Part shown: in pieces, positions 35,104 through 49,700 of the stretch | Position numbering within the stretch: position 1 is the stretch's first letter | Layout: each line of letters opens with the position of its first letter | DNA from: Babylonia areolata | Taxonomy: Eukaryota > Mollusca > Gastropoda > Neogastropoda > Buccinidae | Length of the DNA stretch: 64,000 nucleotides | Assembly: GCF_041734735.1 (NCBI RefSeq) | Contig: NC_134883.1 | Coordinates: forward strand, 5,690,200 to 5,754,199 | Direction: 5' to 3' | Notes under the pieces: generated by a model | Told to the model about the DNA's origin: nothing | Seen by the model: the letters and a program-made list of their open reading frames with translations, nothing else | The model's database searches: none | Program-made: the position numbers and the translations under genes

Positions 35104-38100
35104 CATAATCTGTTGTAAGAATGGAAACAAGGATATATGTTTTATGTATTTGGGCTTATTATTGACTAGAAAAAAAGTTGTTGTTTTTTACAAGGACTTC
35201 AGTTGATTATTAACAATTTTCATGTCCAATCCACTTTGAATATTTCAGTCAATTATTGGGAGAAATGTTTTGTGTCCAATCCATTTTGGGGGATTTCAGT
35301 TGATTATTGACAATACAATTTTTTTGTCTGATCCGTTTTTGGAGAATTTCGTTGAAAAGACGCCTGTTGTTTGCAGTCCCTCAGATTGCCATCATCAATG
35401 CTGGATATTATGAGGTGGGCGACACCTTCGCTATTTTGACCTGGGACATGGACGCCAGGCAGATCAACACCACTCCCACCCAACTCAATGGAGAGTTCCG
35501 AGGGTTCAAGGTAAGGAGGGACCAGTCAGGTTGGTAGTACCAGCAGTGCTCCTGCGGCAAATGGCCGGGGGGATCATTCAGTTGTAAATTATAAACAGTG
35601 CCTCACATCTTACAGAGAACGATAAAAAAGAGGGCTGAAAATGAGCTGCAACAAAAGCAACTATATCATAATGATAATGACAAGTTTAGTAATATGGCGC
35701 CTAGTTGAATGATTTTGCTCTAAGCGCCTCATAATTACATGTGTGTGTGCTTGTGCATCTGTACATTCATGCATGTTTGCAAATTTTACCGAATTTTGCT
35801 TTTGTATTTGTACATAAGTTTATTTTCACTAATATTTATTTTATTATTATGTACCAGAATTGTCAGATTTTTTTCTCCCTTTTTTTGTTTTGTATAAGTG
35901 TTCCATTTCTGATTAGCTGTGAGCTAATTGAAATGTTGTGTGGCTTTGATGTTGGAGAGAAGGGAGAGTAATGAGCTGTAACTTCTCATCTATTTTTTCC
36001 GACAGTGCTGTTGCATTGGAATCTGAAATCTGGTGTCTTGTTGAAGCTCGACGTAGAAGGGAGGGGGGAGAATAAGTGAAAAAATGCTTTTCTTGTGACC
36101 GTTTGCAAGGGATCGATCTTTCTCTACCTGTTACGACAGATCCAGTTCTGGCAGCAAGGTTACCGGGACGACACTCTACGGGAGTGGGACGTCTCGCCCG
36201 AGGATGCCATTGCATCGCTGATCGGCAACACGTTCACGGCCAGGGTGGAGGACTTGCTACCCTTCACCATCATGGAGGCCACCGTAGCTGTGATGAATAA
36301 CTACTACGTCTCCAAGCCGTCCGATACCTTCTCCTTCACCACCAAAGCAGGCTGTGAGTGGGAGTGGGAGAGCGTGTGTGGGTGGTGATGTGGGAGGACA
36401 TTGAGATGTGGGAGGACGTGTGTGGGTGGTGATGTGGGAGGGTATGTGTGGGTGATGTGGGAGGATGTGTGTGGGTGATGTGGGAGGACGTGTGTGGGTG
36501 GTGATGTGGGAGGGTATGTGTGGGTGGAGATGTGGGAGGATGTGTGTGGGTGATGTGGGAGGATGTGTGTGGGTGGTGATGTGGGAGGATGTGTGTGGGT
36601 GGAGATGTGGGAGGATGTGTGTGGGTGGAGATGTGGGAGGATGTTTGTGGGTGGAGATGTGGGAGGGTATGTGTGGGTGGTGATGTGTTGCAGGATATGT
36701 GTGGGTGGTGATGTGGGAGGACATGTGTGGGTGATGTGGGAGGATGTTTGTGGGTGGAGATGTGGGAGGACGTGTGTGGGTGGAGATGTGTGGGAGGATG
36801 TGTGTGGGTGATGTGGGAGGATGTGTGCGGGTGATGTGGGAGGATGTGTGTGGGTGACGTAGGAGGATGTGGGGGTGATGTGGGAGGATGTGGGGGGTGA
36901 TGTGGGAGGATGTGTGTGGGTGATGTGGGAGGACGTGTGTGGGTGGAGATGTGGGAGGACGTGTGTGGGTGGAGATGTGTGGGAGGATATGTGTGGGTGA
37001 TGTGGGAGGACGTGTGTGGGTGGTGATGTGGGAGGATGAGTGTGGGTGATGTGGGAGGACGTGTGTGGGTGGTGATGTGGCAGGACGTGTGTGGGTGGTG
37101 ATGTGGGAGGACGTGTGTGGGTGGTAAATAAATAATAGATAAATACATGAAAAAGAACTATGTATGTATAAGGCACAAAAACTTGATGAAGTCAACTATA
37201 AGCGTACAAAAAAGAAAACCCACATAAAATTATTAAAAAAAGAAAAAAAGAAGTAATAATAATAATAATAAAAATAAATAAATAAAATAAAATAAATAAA
37301 AAAGACAGCAGTGATGAAAAATAAGCAAATAAATGTAAAACATGCAGACACACACACACACACACACACACACGATGACTGTGACAATATTGCACAGTGT
37401 GTGACACTCACCTGCTGGTTGTGTTGTGGGTGAGCAGTCCCAGGCCCAGTGGAGTTGTTCCGCTTCATCAACATAGGAGACAATCACGTCAACCTGGAGT
37501 GGCAGCCACCAGAGGAGAATCGGGGAGACATTTTGGGCTATGACATCGGATATCAGAGAGGTGAGACATTTTGGGCTGTGACATCGGATATCAGAGAGGT
37601 GAGACATTTTGGGCTGTGACATCGGATATCAGACAGGTGAGACATTTTGGGCTGTGACATCAGATATCGGGTGAGACATTTTGGGCTATGACATTGGATA
37701 TCAGGGGTGAGACATTTTGGGCTATGACACTGGTCATCAGAGATGAGACATTTTGGGCTGTGACATCGGATATCAGAGAGGTGAGACATTTTGGGCTGTG
37801 ACATCGGATATCAGAGAGGTGAGACATTTTGGGCTGTGACATCGGATATCAGACAGGTGAGACATTTTGGGCTATGACATTGGATATCAGACAGGTGAGA
37901 CATTTTGGGCTATGACATTGGTCATCAGAGATGAGACATTTTGGGCTGTGACATCGGATATCAGAGAGGTGAGACATTTTGGGCTGTGACATTGGATATC
38001 AGACAGGTGAGACATTTTGGGCTGTGACATTGGATATCAGACAGGTGAGACATTTTGGGCTGTGACATTGGATATCAGACAGGTGAGACATTTTGGTCTA

Positions 38101-40602
38101 TGACATCAGATATCAGACAGGTGAGACATTTGGGGCTGTGACATTGGATATCAGAGAGTTGGGCTATGACATTGGATATCAGAGGTGAGACATTTTGGGC
38201 AATGACATTGGATATCAGACAGGTGAGACATTTTGGGCTGTGACATCAGATATCAGACAGGTGAGACAATTTGGGCTATGACATCGGATATCAGACAGGT
38301 GAGACATTTTGGGCTATGACATTGGATATCAGACAGGTGAGACATTTTGGGCTATGACATTGGTCATCAGAGATGAGACATTTTGGGCTGTGACATTGGA
38401 TATCAGACAGGTGAGACATTTTGGGCTGTGACATTGGATATCAGACAGGTGAGACATTTTGGGCTGTGACATCAGATATCAGACAGGTGAGACATTTTGG
38501 GCTGTGACATTGGATATCAGACAGGTGAGACATTTTGGTCTATGACATCAGATATCAGACAGGTGAGACATTTGGGGCTGTGACATTGGATATCAGAGAG
38601 TTGGGCTATGACATTGGATATCAGAGGTGAGACATTTTGGGCAATGACATTGGATATCAGACAGGTGAGACATTTTGGGCTATGACATCGGATATCAGAC
38701 AGGTGAGACATTTTGGGCTATGACATAGGATATCAGACAGGTGAGACATTTTGGGCTGTGACGTCGGATATCAGACAGGTGAGACATTTTGGGCTATGAC
38801 ATTGGATATCAGACAGGTGAGACATTTTGGGCTGTGACATCGGATATCAGAGAGGTGAGACATTTTGGGCTGTGACATCGGATATCAGAGAGGTGAGACA
38901 TTTTGGGCTGTGACATCGGATATCAGACAGGTGAGACATTTTGGGCTATGACACTGGATATCAGAGAGTGAGTGCCAGGCTTTTGGTAAGATCTGTAGAA
39001 CAATAACATACCATGTGATGAAAGATTATGCCAAGAATGTAAATTGTCAGTAGCTGGAGACAAACTTCTTTTCATTAAAGGCTCTCCTCCTTGTAATTTA
39101 CAATAAGAACTGGTTCCCACCCAAACGTTTTCTGCATGCGATTGTCATTATTGCTGTAGTTATAGATTCGATAGGAATATACCAGTGCATGCGATTGTCA
39201 TTATTGCTGTAGTTATAGATTCGATAGGAATATACCAGTGGCTGTGGTGTTTCAGTGAGCGGACTGAACCTATATGATTAGAACATGGAAAACAAAATAG
39301 GAAAACAAATAAGATTGCTGGCAGAAAAAAATACAAAAAATGGGTGACGCTGTCAGTGTAGCGACGCACTCTTCCCAGGGAGAGCAGCCCAGATTTCACT
39401 CAGAGAAATCTGTTGTGACAACAAAAGTAATACAAATACAAATACAACACAACGAGTGGCTGTGGTGTTCCACTGAGCAGACTGGACCTTTATTATAAAT
39501 GAGATTAGAACATATGGAGTAGCTGTGGTGTTCCAGTGAGCAGACTGGACCTATATTATAGATGAGATTAGAACATATGGAGTAGCTGTGGTGTTTCCAG
39601 TGAGCAGACTGGACCTATATTATAGATGAGATTACAACGTATGGAGTAGCTGTGGTGTTCCAGTGAGCAGACTGGACCTATATTATAAATGAGATTAGAA
39701 CATATGGAGTAGCTGTGGTGTTCCAGTGAGCGGAATGGACCTATATTATAGATGAGATTACAACGTATGGAGTAGCTGTGGTGTTCCAGTGAGCGGACTG
39801 GACCTATATTATAGATGAGATTCGAACATACCGAGTGGCTGTGATGTTCCAGTGAGCAGACTGGACCTATAATTATTATAGATGAGATTAGAACATGTGG
39901 AGTAGCTGTGGTGTTCCAGTGAGCAGACTGGACCTATATTATAGATGAGATTACAACGTATGGAGTAGCTGTGGTGTTCCAGTGAGCAGACTGGACCTAT
40001 ATTATAGATGAGATTAGAACATATGGAGTAGCTGTGGTGTTCCAGTGAGCAGACTGGACCTATATTATAGATGAGATTAGAACATACTGAGTGGCTGTGG
40101 TGTTCCATTGACTGGACCTATATTATAGATGAGAGTAGAACATGGAGTAGCTGTGGTGTTCCATTGACTGGACCTATATTATAGATGAGAGTAGAACATA
40201 TGGAGTAGCTGTGGTGTTCCAGTGACTGGACTGGACCTATATTACAGATGATATTAGAACATGCTGACTGGCTGTGGTGTTCCAGTGACTGGACTGGACC
40301 TATATTATAGATGATATAAGAACATGCTGAGTGGCTGTGGTGTTCCAGTGACTGGACTGGACCTATATTATAGATGATATAAGAACATGCTGAGTGGCTG
40401 TGGTGTTCCAGTGACTGGACTGGACCTGGGGGAGATGCAGGAGAGGGACCCGCAGATCAACGACCCCTACGCCACCCAGGCCATGCTGAGCGGCCTGCTG
40501 AGCTTCACCAAGTACCGCATTCACATCTGGGCCCGCACCGTCAAGGGCCGGGGCGACGGTTACTTCATTGAGGTTGTCACGTCAAGGGCTGGAGGTGTGT
40601 TC

Positions 40603-40641
<39 letters not shown>

Positions 40642-40703
40642 TGGAAATGGTTGGTGTTGTGTGTGGTGTGTGTGTGTGTGGAAATGGTTGGTGGTGTGTG
40701 TGT

Positions 40704-40740
<37 letters not shown>

Positions 40741-43700
40741 CAAAAAAATGGTTGGCATTGTTGCACTGTAGTAATGTGCTCTCCCTGGGAAGAGCAGCCC
40801 CAAATTTCACACAGAGAATTCTGTTTTGACACATGACAACACAACACAAAACGCAAGGCAAGGCAAAGACAGGCAAGACGATACAGTACATTATAGTACA
40901 GTAAAATACAATACTGCACAATGCAGTACAATACAATACAATACAGTACAATACAGTACAATACAATAAAATACAATGCATTCCAATACATCACAAAATA
41001 AAACGACACAATACCTAACTGTGCATTTGATGAACAATGTTGTGCACAGACCCACAAGCCCCACGTTTCACCATCTCGGATGTGGGACAGCACCACATCA
41101 ATGTCAGCTGGTGGCTTAATCCCTATGCCAGCTCTGGCACCGTCGTGTATGTGGAATACCGCAAAGAAGGTGAGTGTGTTTAGTTTATTGCAAAAAAACC
41201 CCGAAAGTGTTGTCAGTCATTATCATGATAAAGGTAGTTCTCTATCGGGAAAGACAAAGTTAGTGGTTTTGGATGTTGATTTTACAGTACCAATAAAGTT
41301 GCTGAAGCTGTTTTATTCCTGTTCATTATTCATACCACATGTATCGTTAAATGTGCTAAGAGCTGCAGAGTAAGCGTTATACAAATGCTCAGTATTGTTA
41401 TTATTATTATTGTTATTATAATATTACTACTATTATTATTTATATTATCATTGTTATTATTAGAATCTGTCACAGGTTCTGCACAGCAGGCAGCTTTGTC
41501 CATTCTTTATTCTACTTTGATGTATGCCAGTAATGGATGGTAAAAGGACATGACAATTGACCTGGAAGGTTGGAATATTCGATTGACTCTCTGTTGTTGC
41601 ACCTTACTATGTCTTTCATTGGGACACAACTGTCTCGCTTGTTTGGGTGATCTGGCAGAAAGTAAGCCCAGATTGCACATTCTTACACAAAACAGGAACC
41701 AGACCCTTGCTGGAGCCTGCACCCATAGGTCATGGAAAGTATGTTAGATTCAGATGCCAACTGTAACGATTTCGCCGTATTTTGTTACGCTCGATTGCTG
41801 TTTGTTCTGACGTTACGCCAATGTCAAAAATGTTCCAACGAGTTAATTTTTTTGACTACATAGCATGGTCACAGGCTTTCCTGTCGTAACAATACCCAGA
41901 CACTCTGGATTTATCAGTGACAAGGCCAGAGCAGCCAGTGCTAACCTTGGTCTCACATGATGATGCTCAGCTAATCGAGTGCTTGTTTACATAGAAACAG
42001 CAGAGAGTGGACCAGTCAGCTTAAAGCCTGAACCGGACTATAAATGGCGGGCGATTTGAATCAAGCCAGTTTCTCACCAGAGTCTGACACTGTGACGTCG
42101 GTGAAGGTTTATTCAAAATAAAAGCCTAATAAAGCTATGGTTTGGCTTCATTTATGGCAGAGAGCGAGATTTGCCTAGCAGCTTCCAATCTAGACCTGAA
42201 TTGACTTTGGAAAGTACAAAATGTGTCAGCTACACGTAATACAAAATTTGAATGCAGAGAAAAGGGGCGCAACAGAAACCTTGCTCTCGGGAGTTAAGAC
42301 TTTAATCGTTTGCCCGAACAAGAGAGAGTGTGGCTAAATCAAATTGTATTTTGGTCAAACAGTGTCTGTGGCCGTTTGCTGATGTGGCTTGGAGTCCAAG
42401 TATTCCTACCAAATTCAAAATGTTCCTACCAAATTCCTGATTGTTCTTACTAACACTTGACAAGGGTTGACATCTCTGTAGATTAAATATAATTAAATTT
42501 CAGGTAAAAATAAAATCATTTCATCACCCCTACGCCTCTTTCTTGACAGATGCTGCGGAGTGGATGAGGACAACTGACGAAGTGATCTCCTCCTGGAAGA
42601 ACATTACAGATCTGGAGGCCGGCACGACCTATGAACTGCGAGTGGTGGCCACCAACGGCGGCATCACCAAAGCTTCCCACATTGAAGACGTCACCACCAG
42701 GGGCATTGGTAAAAATAGCATGATTTTTTCAAAAAGATGTTGTTCCAATCTGTGCTGTTCTGAATCATTGTAATTGTGATGTTAAGCGCATTTGATTCCA
42801 GCGTGCCCAGGCTAATATACATATGCTTGGTAAGAGTGAAATTGATTTATGTTTTCCTCCAGTTGCCAGTAGAATTAGTAGGGATTTTTCTTTCCTTAAA
42901 AAGAATCAGCAAGTTAAAAAATAACATAGTGTGCTATGATTATTGAGTACAATTTTTTTTTCTTCCAGTGAGTATAATTATGGTGCATGTGTGTGTGTGT
43001 GTGTGTGTTTGGGTGTGGGTGTGAGTGTGTGAAATCAACCTGATTTTCACATGATGCAAATATGGCACCTTCTCTGTGCATGTATGGTGTGTATGATTTT
43101 TACTTTTAATGTGCCAACAAACCACTTCCACACCAAGTGCCTTTTGCCTCAATGAAATGAGACTACTGGCTGCAGAGAAAATATGATGATCCAGTCCCCC
43201 TTTTTTTTTTTTTTTAATGAATATTCTTTTATTCATGTTACCTGTAAGGTATTTTGCATCAAGATTATTACAACTGATCCATTTTACATGCAAAAAGCAG
43301 CACTGATATTGCCACAATTGCACAATCACACGTTTACCACAGAAGAATCTCTCTGTACATATATATAACCAACATTCTTAACGATGTGGAACTATTTTGT
43401 GCCATTGCCTTTTGAAACCGTGTATCAGGGATCCAGCAATTCATTGAGAGAGGGGGTGAGCACCTGTGTGTGTCTTGTGTCTGTGTTCATATAACCCACG
43501 TTATGTTCCGTTACATTGTGTGTGTGTGTTCGTATAACCCACATTATGTTCCCAGGTTATGTTCCGTTACATTGTGTGTGTGTGTTCATATAACCCACAT
43601 TATGTTCTGGTACATTGTGTGTCTGTGTGTTCATATTACCCATGTTATGTTTCGTTACATTGTGTGTGTGTGTTCATATAACCCATGTTATGTTCCCACG

Positions 43701-46700
43701 TTATGTTCTGTTACATTGTGTGTCTGTGTGTTTATATAACCCACGTTATGTTCCATTACATTGTGTGTCTGTGTGTTCATATAACCCACGTTATGTTCCG
43801 TTACATTGTGTGTCTGTGTGTTCATATAACCCACGTTATGTTCCATTACATTGTGTGTCTGTGTGTTCATATAACCCACGTTATGTTCCGTTACATTGTG
43901 TGTCTGTGTGTTCATATAACCCACGTTATGTTCCGTTACATTTTGTCTGTGTGTTCATATAACCCACATTATGTTCTGTTACATTGTGTGTCTGTGTGTT
44001 CATATAACTCACGTTATGTTCTGTTACATTGTGTGTCTGTGTGTTCATATAACTCACATTATGTTCTGTTACATTGTGTGTCTGTGTTCATATAACCCAC
44101 ATTATGTTCTGGTACATTTCAGCGGTGGCCTCAGCCCTGGTGGGTAACTGGGGCTGGTTCTTGGGCATGATGCTGGCCCTAGTGCTGCTCATCGGCCTCA
44201 TCATCTTCTTCATCGTCGTCTTCAAGAGGGGCTTCCGCTTCAGACAGCACTCTCCGTCCAATTCCTTCTACGGAGGGGATGTTGCCTCTTACTCGGGTAC
44301 TAATGCCGATAGTAAGCTCGTCGTCCACCCACCTGTCCCTGCTTCCTCTGCTCTCTCCTCTCACTGCCTCCTCTGTCCTGTTGGCACCCTTTTTATTGTT
44401 TAGTGTTGTACTACAACCCCTTGACTGCCTGTTCGTTTTTTTTTTTTTTTAAAGTCAGCTGTATTCTGTTTGCTGAGAGGGGGAAAAGCGAAGCTGTGTT
44501 AGTTCTGTGTATACTGAAACTTCTGCAGATTCTCTGTATTTTTAGGGAATTTATGCATGAAATTACACCGACTGATGCATAACAAGTTCTACTTTCATGT
44601 GGAAATTAAAACAAAAGGACTCACTTTGAGATCGGTTAGTATTTATTGAAGTTTAAAATGTTTATGATAATTATCTCGGAAACAAACTCAGAGAGACCGT
44701 CATTACCGTTGCCATTTTGAAGACCAGTTTCAATGCTGTGGAGAAAAAACAATTTCGTGAGAAATGCGCGACTCTTTGAGTTTGAAAAGGGAAGAAAATC
44801 ACTTTTATAAACCTTTCCTGTGCCTGTCAACATCAGTCAGTCGTTCTCCCCATTCTAAAATGGGCACAAACGTTTAATGAACTACCTCAGTTGATCTAAC
44901 AGAAATAGGCATCACAGAAGGCTCCTGGAGCTGAGTAGATTTAAGGGAAGAGGCAGTCGAGAGGTGAATCAGACATGCTGGGTGAACCACAGGTAGTAAT
45001 GGTGGGACCATTGTTTTTTTAACCATTCGGAACTGTAACTTTTGCAGTTTAGCCAAACATCTTGCGCTGGAAGATTTTGTTTCTGTGTAAAAAGAAATGA
45101 CATGGTGTTTTACAAAATTTGTAGACTGATAAAAATCCAGGAAGGCATTGAATTTCTAACACATGTCAGTAAAATAATCTTTTCACATTTCTCATCAGGT
45201 TCAAACATTTTGGATCATATACTGTCCTGCCAGTCAGATATTACTCTTGTGGTTCACCTGTGTGTGTCAGTGTGCTAAAATTTCTATCATTACTGATAAT
45301 GCTATTAATATGTGTTGTGGATCAGGTTTATAACAGGGAATTTTATTTACTTTGATATTACATATTATGCCTGAGTGTGAACTGCATTCACTGCCTGTTA
45401 AATGCCAGTGAGTGTGGATTTTATGTTAACCAATATCAGTATTTATTTGATCTGCTTTATTTCATAAAGAATGTGAAAAGAGCACTGGCGGCTGGTCATC
45501 ATTCATTATTCTAAATGCGCTATATATACTTACAAGTCGCTGCGTGTCATCTGCTGGTCATTGTTGTATTGGCAGCTGTTAACAGAATCATTATAAGACA
45601 AAGTTAACAGTCATCAACAGTTTGGCAATATCACACTGTTTGGATATTTATTTCTTGTGTCCCCATCTTTCTAGTTGTATGGACTGGATTTTTGTTTTTG
45701 TATATTTTAGCTGAGTAGCAGACATATAGATAGATAAATGAATGCAAGGTGTATACAAAAATTAATTAGTTTCAGAGCACTAAATTTCTAGTTCACATTA
45801 TTTTTCGAGCAGTATGAGTTCATCTTCCTAACAACCAGTGAATATCTTGGTCTTCCTTACCACTATTTGAAAACCTTTTCCCCATGTTTGTTACCCACAT
45901 AATACCATTGAGTTTTACCTTGTATGATTCTTACCCAAGGACTCGGGGCCACCTCCATTTAAACCCTGATTTTTATCACTTTGATTTATCAAGTCAGTGG
46001 GAACTGGGTTGGTTTGTTTATTAGAATTTTTTCATTAGTTTTGGTTTTCTTATACTTTTTTTCCCATTAAAAGGAACATGATGGAGCTTCAGATATTTTT
46101 TCCAGTTAGAAAAGGGGAATAGGATGGTTTTCTTGTAAGCTGTGGCTGAACAGATTACGTTGGGGTAGAAACAGCAACACACCTCCAGTCAGGAATGAGT
46201 GTTGCATGAAACTGTAGCTCAGTCAGGTTCATTTGTATAGATGGCTCATGGCTTCAAGGGTTAAGGACAGAAGGCATCCCCAGGTCTTGCAAAAGTTTCT
46301 CGGTGGCTATCTGTCTGGATCTGGTGGTTTCATATTTATCACTCATTTGGTTTCTGACATCAGTGTAACAGGATGAGGGCTACTTTCCTGCTGTAAACAT
46401 GGATCATGGTTTGAAGATGGCCACAGAACCAGTTTGTGAAAAGTAAGGTCTATAGATCCAGGGGTGCAATTTGAACATTTCAGAAATCAAGTTTTCAGAA
46501 GTCTGTATGGATCATCATTGATTAATGATTTTGTGTTTAAGTACTTTCCAGTTTGTAGTTCATTTTCTTAGCATTGCAGGTTGAAGATAGCATGGCAAAA
46601 CATGCATGATGGAAAAAACCAGGAGCATTTTTGACAGACTGCCGTATCTGCATAGTCAGTGTGGACTTGAAAATGAATGGTTTGAAGAGGGTCAGAGTTA

Positions 46701-49700
46701 GTGAGAATCGTTATGTTGCCTGTTCTGATGTTCAGTGATTCAGACAGTGTTGCAGTTTGTCAGAATGGGTTTCATGGATGGTGGAAGTGTTGATGAATGA
46801 TCACTCGATTTGATTTTCCCATTTATCAAGAATAATATAGAGATATCATTTTGAATGAGCTTGGCCTGGTCTTTTTTTCTGTAGAATTTTTATCCAAGTG
46901 GTAGAGTGTTTATAGTTTGGTCTGATTATTATGCTCTTGTATCAAAATACTCAGATGTATTCTTCAGTTACTATACATTCGTTATAGTGCATCATGTATT
47001 TGAGCATACATTCAGGCTGCATGCAGTTAACTATCATCAGCTTCTGACAATGAAGTTCTTAACCTCATCTGTACTCTATTGTTCCACTTTTTATCTGAGT
47101 GGCTTGTTTTTAGCATTTCCTTTTTGCAAAATAGAGTACTTGGTATTTCTGGCTGGTGTGCAATTTCCATTTTGTAAAATAGAGTAACTTGATTTTTATT
47201 GGATGGTGCATGTTTCCTGAATGTGCTGATATTTTGTGGCTTTGGATATTGTTTATTTGAAGTTACGATTTTTTTAATGTTGTCACATGCGATAACTTTT
47301 CTGTGCATGTTGTGGATGTGGAAGGATTTGTGTATGGAACAAGTGGTAGTGTGCAGTATCTCTTCACAGTTTGTGTAGCTGTTCCCTGTGTGATCAGAAA
47401 AGGTGGTATATTCTTCTACTTGAATGATGATGATGGCGATTGAAAGACAAGAAGAATGCTATTTTAAAATGTTCTTGAAATAGTGCTGGGATTCGACTTA
47501 TCATGGTAAATTTGATTGGTGGTACCAGAAGAGTTTTGTTGCATGCATTGGTGCACACACACACATGCACACACACACACACACACAGACATGCGCACAC
47601 ACACACATGCGCGCGCACACACACACATACACACACCTGTATACAAGTATCACAAACTACATAAATATATCTTATGCATATGCATAAACACACAGTACAG
47701 ACACACATGAAAGAATGATGAGCAGCAGGGAAATAATATGCAGGGTTTGGTAAAACTAGCATTGTAGCAAAAGAAACAGTTGACTTGATTTTGTTGTGTA
47801 TTTCTTGAGGGGAAAAGGCAGAACACATGTTTGGGTTGTTCTCTGCAGCAGGAGAATGGCAAGGTAGAATCTTGTGTTACACATGTTGACAGAAATGTGT
47901 TTTGATTGTGATGACTGAGGAAGAAGCTGGTATTTACATTCTGAGTTGAAACAATCTTACACTAGTGTGACAGTTGAGCTGGCCTGCATTAGCTGTTTTC
48001 TACCCAACACCTGTCTGCACAGGTGTAGCCAAGGGCAGCCGTGCACAGGGAATTAATGACACGGGAGAAATAACCAAGAATAATGCTGAATATTTGTTTC
48101 TTTCAGTACATTGTTATTTCTTTTTTTTTTTTTAACTATTGTGTTTGATCATTTTGTCATCGTACAGTGATATCTTTCATGTTTTTTTGGTCGTATTGAA
48201 TTCAGTTTGACACTGGTGGATGCACAGGAATGGGCCAGCTAGGTTTGACAGGGTTGGGGGCACAGTGATGGGTTAGGATTAACAGGGTAGGGTGCACACT
48301 AATAGGTGATCATGACTCTTCTTATGAATAACCAAACCTACATTTTTTTTTGTTCCTTTCTAAAGCCATGATCTGGTCCTTATTGGCCTCTTGGTAGCAT
48401 TGGCCAGGGTCCATGTGTTGAACATCCCATCTGCCTTCTTCAGCCAGTTTGTTGTTCTTTGCTAGGCTGTGTAGGTTGTTCAGTGTTTGCTTCCGTCCTC
48501 ATGGTGTGGACCCATCTTCACTTCCATCCTTCCCCGCTGCTGTGACAACTGATCATGCAGAAGGTTTTTGGGATGTGGGGGGTTTTGAATGTTTTCTCAC
48601 ACTGGTGGGGTGAGAAGACAGGGAAGAGGTGTACAGCTACAGACCTAACAAGGCCTGGAATGTGCCAGCGTTCGACAGAGAGAGGTCACTCTCACCATCC
48701 TGTGTCCACCACAAGAATGTTCTATGGACTGTAGTATGAAGGGAAGGTGGTTTGGTGGCTTTGCTGGTATCTTTCCATTGAGAGTTTTCAGAGCAAAGGG
48801 GGCTACTGTGGGTTAGATGATTAAAAATTGTTAGTCCAGCGTCGATGATTTACAGATCATCGTACATGTCTTTGGTGCCCAAGTTACTAGTTGTCAGATT
48901 CAAACATGTCTGCTTGACATTGACAAGACCAGAGACTACCTTCACTCCTGTTGAAGTGAAATGCTGGATCAAGAAACAGGCCTGCAGCCAGCTAGCTGTT
49001 ATGTAGACTACAGTGACAGACTTCCATGGAAAGATTTCATTCCAAATTGTTTGTTTTGTCTACGTTTCAGACACCTCTCGAATTCCACAGCGATCGTCCG
49101 ACTTTGGGCCTGAACCTCGTGGCTACAGCAATGACTACTATGATGACAGGGATAGGGGGTATGCTTCTTTGGAAGAAATTCTTTTTTTTTTTTTTCATTT
49201 TGTTTAAGTTCATTTCATTTGTTTGGATAAATTCAGTTGTTTGCAGCTGCACATTTTGATTTTTGATTAATGTAAATTTGTGACAATATGCAGTTTTCCC
49301 AGTTTATGCAAGGTTTAATTCAGAGGCATTATTGTTTTTTTTTTTTTTTCTTTTTTCTCCACTGATGTTTGAGTTATTTTCTGCTCATAGGTGCATATGT
49401 GAATAATTGAGTGTGGTTAGTCATTCTGGGGCATTGCTGCGTGTGAATGGGCAGTTACCAGCACACAGAGTCTAACTTTACTTATGGAAATGCACTATAC
49501 AAATGCCATTCACTATAATTTTTGTTCTTCTTCTTCTCATTATCACTGTCAGTATTATTATCATTATCATTATTACTACCATTAATATATTGATTTTGAT
49601 ATCATTGAAATGAATGTGAGATTGTTAGGGATCAGGTGCCATTCCAGTCAAGTGTAAAATAAGCTTACAAGTTACCAGGCTTTCCAGCAGTGCTCAGGCA

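Noticed and set aside
36257-37195. 312-codon Pro/His/Thr/Ser-rich frame on the minus strand
   Set aside because: It is the reverse reading of the G-rich minisatellite at 36354-37125 and also overlaps exon 17; two other registers are equally open.
42030-42060. TATAAAT followed by GGCGGGCG as an internal promoter in intron 20
   Set aside because: No open reading frame or splice donor follows and the motif is short enough to be chance.
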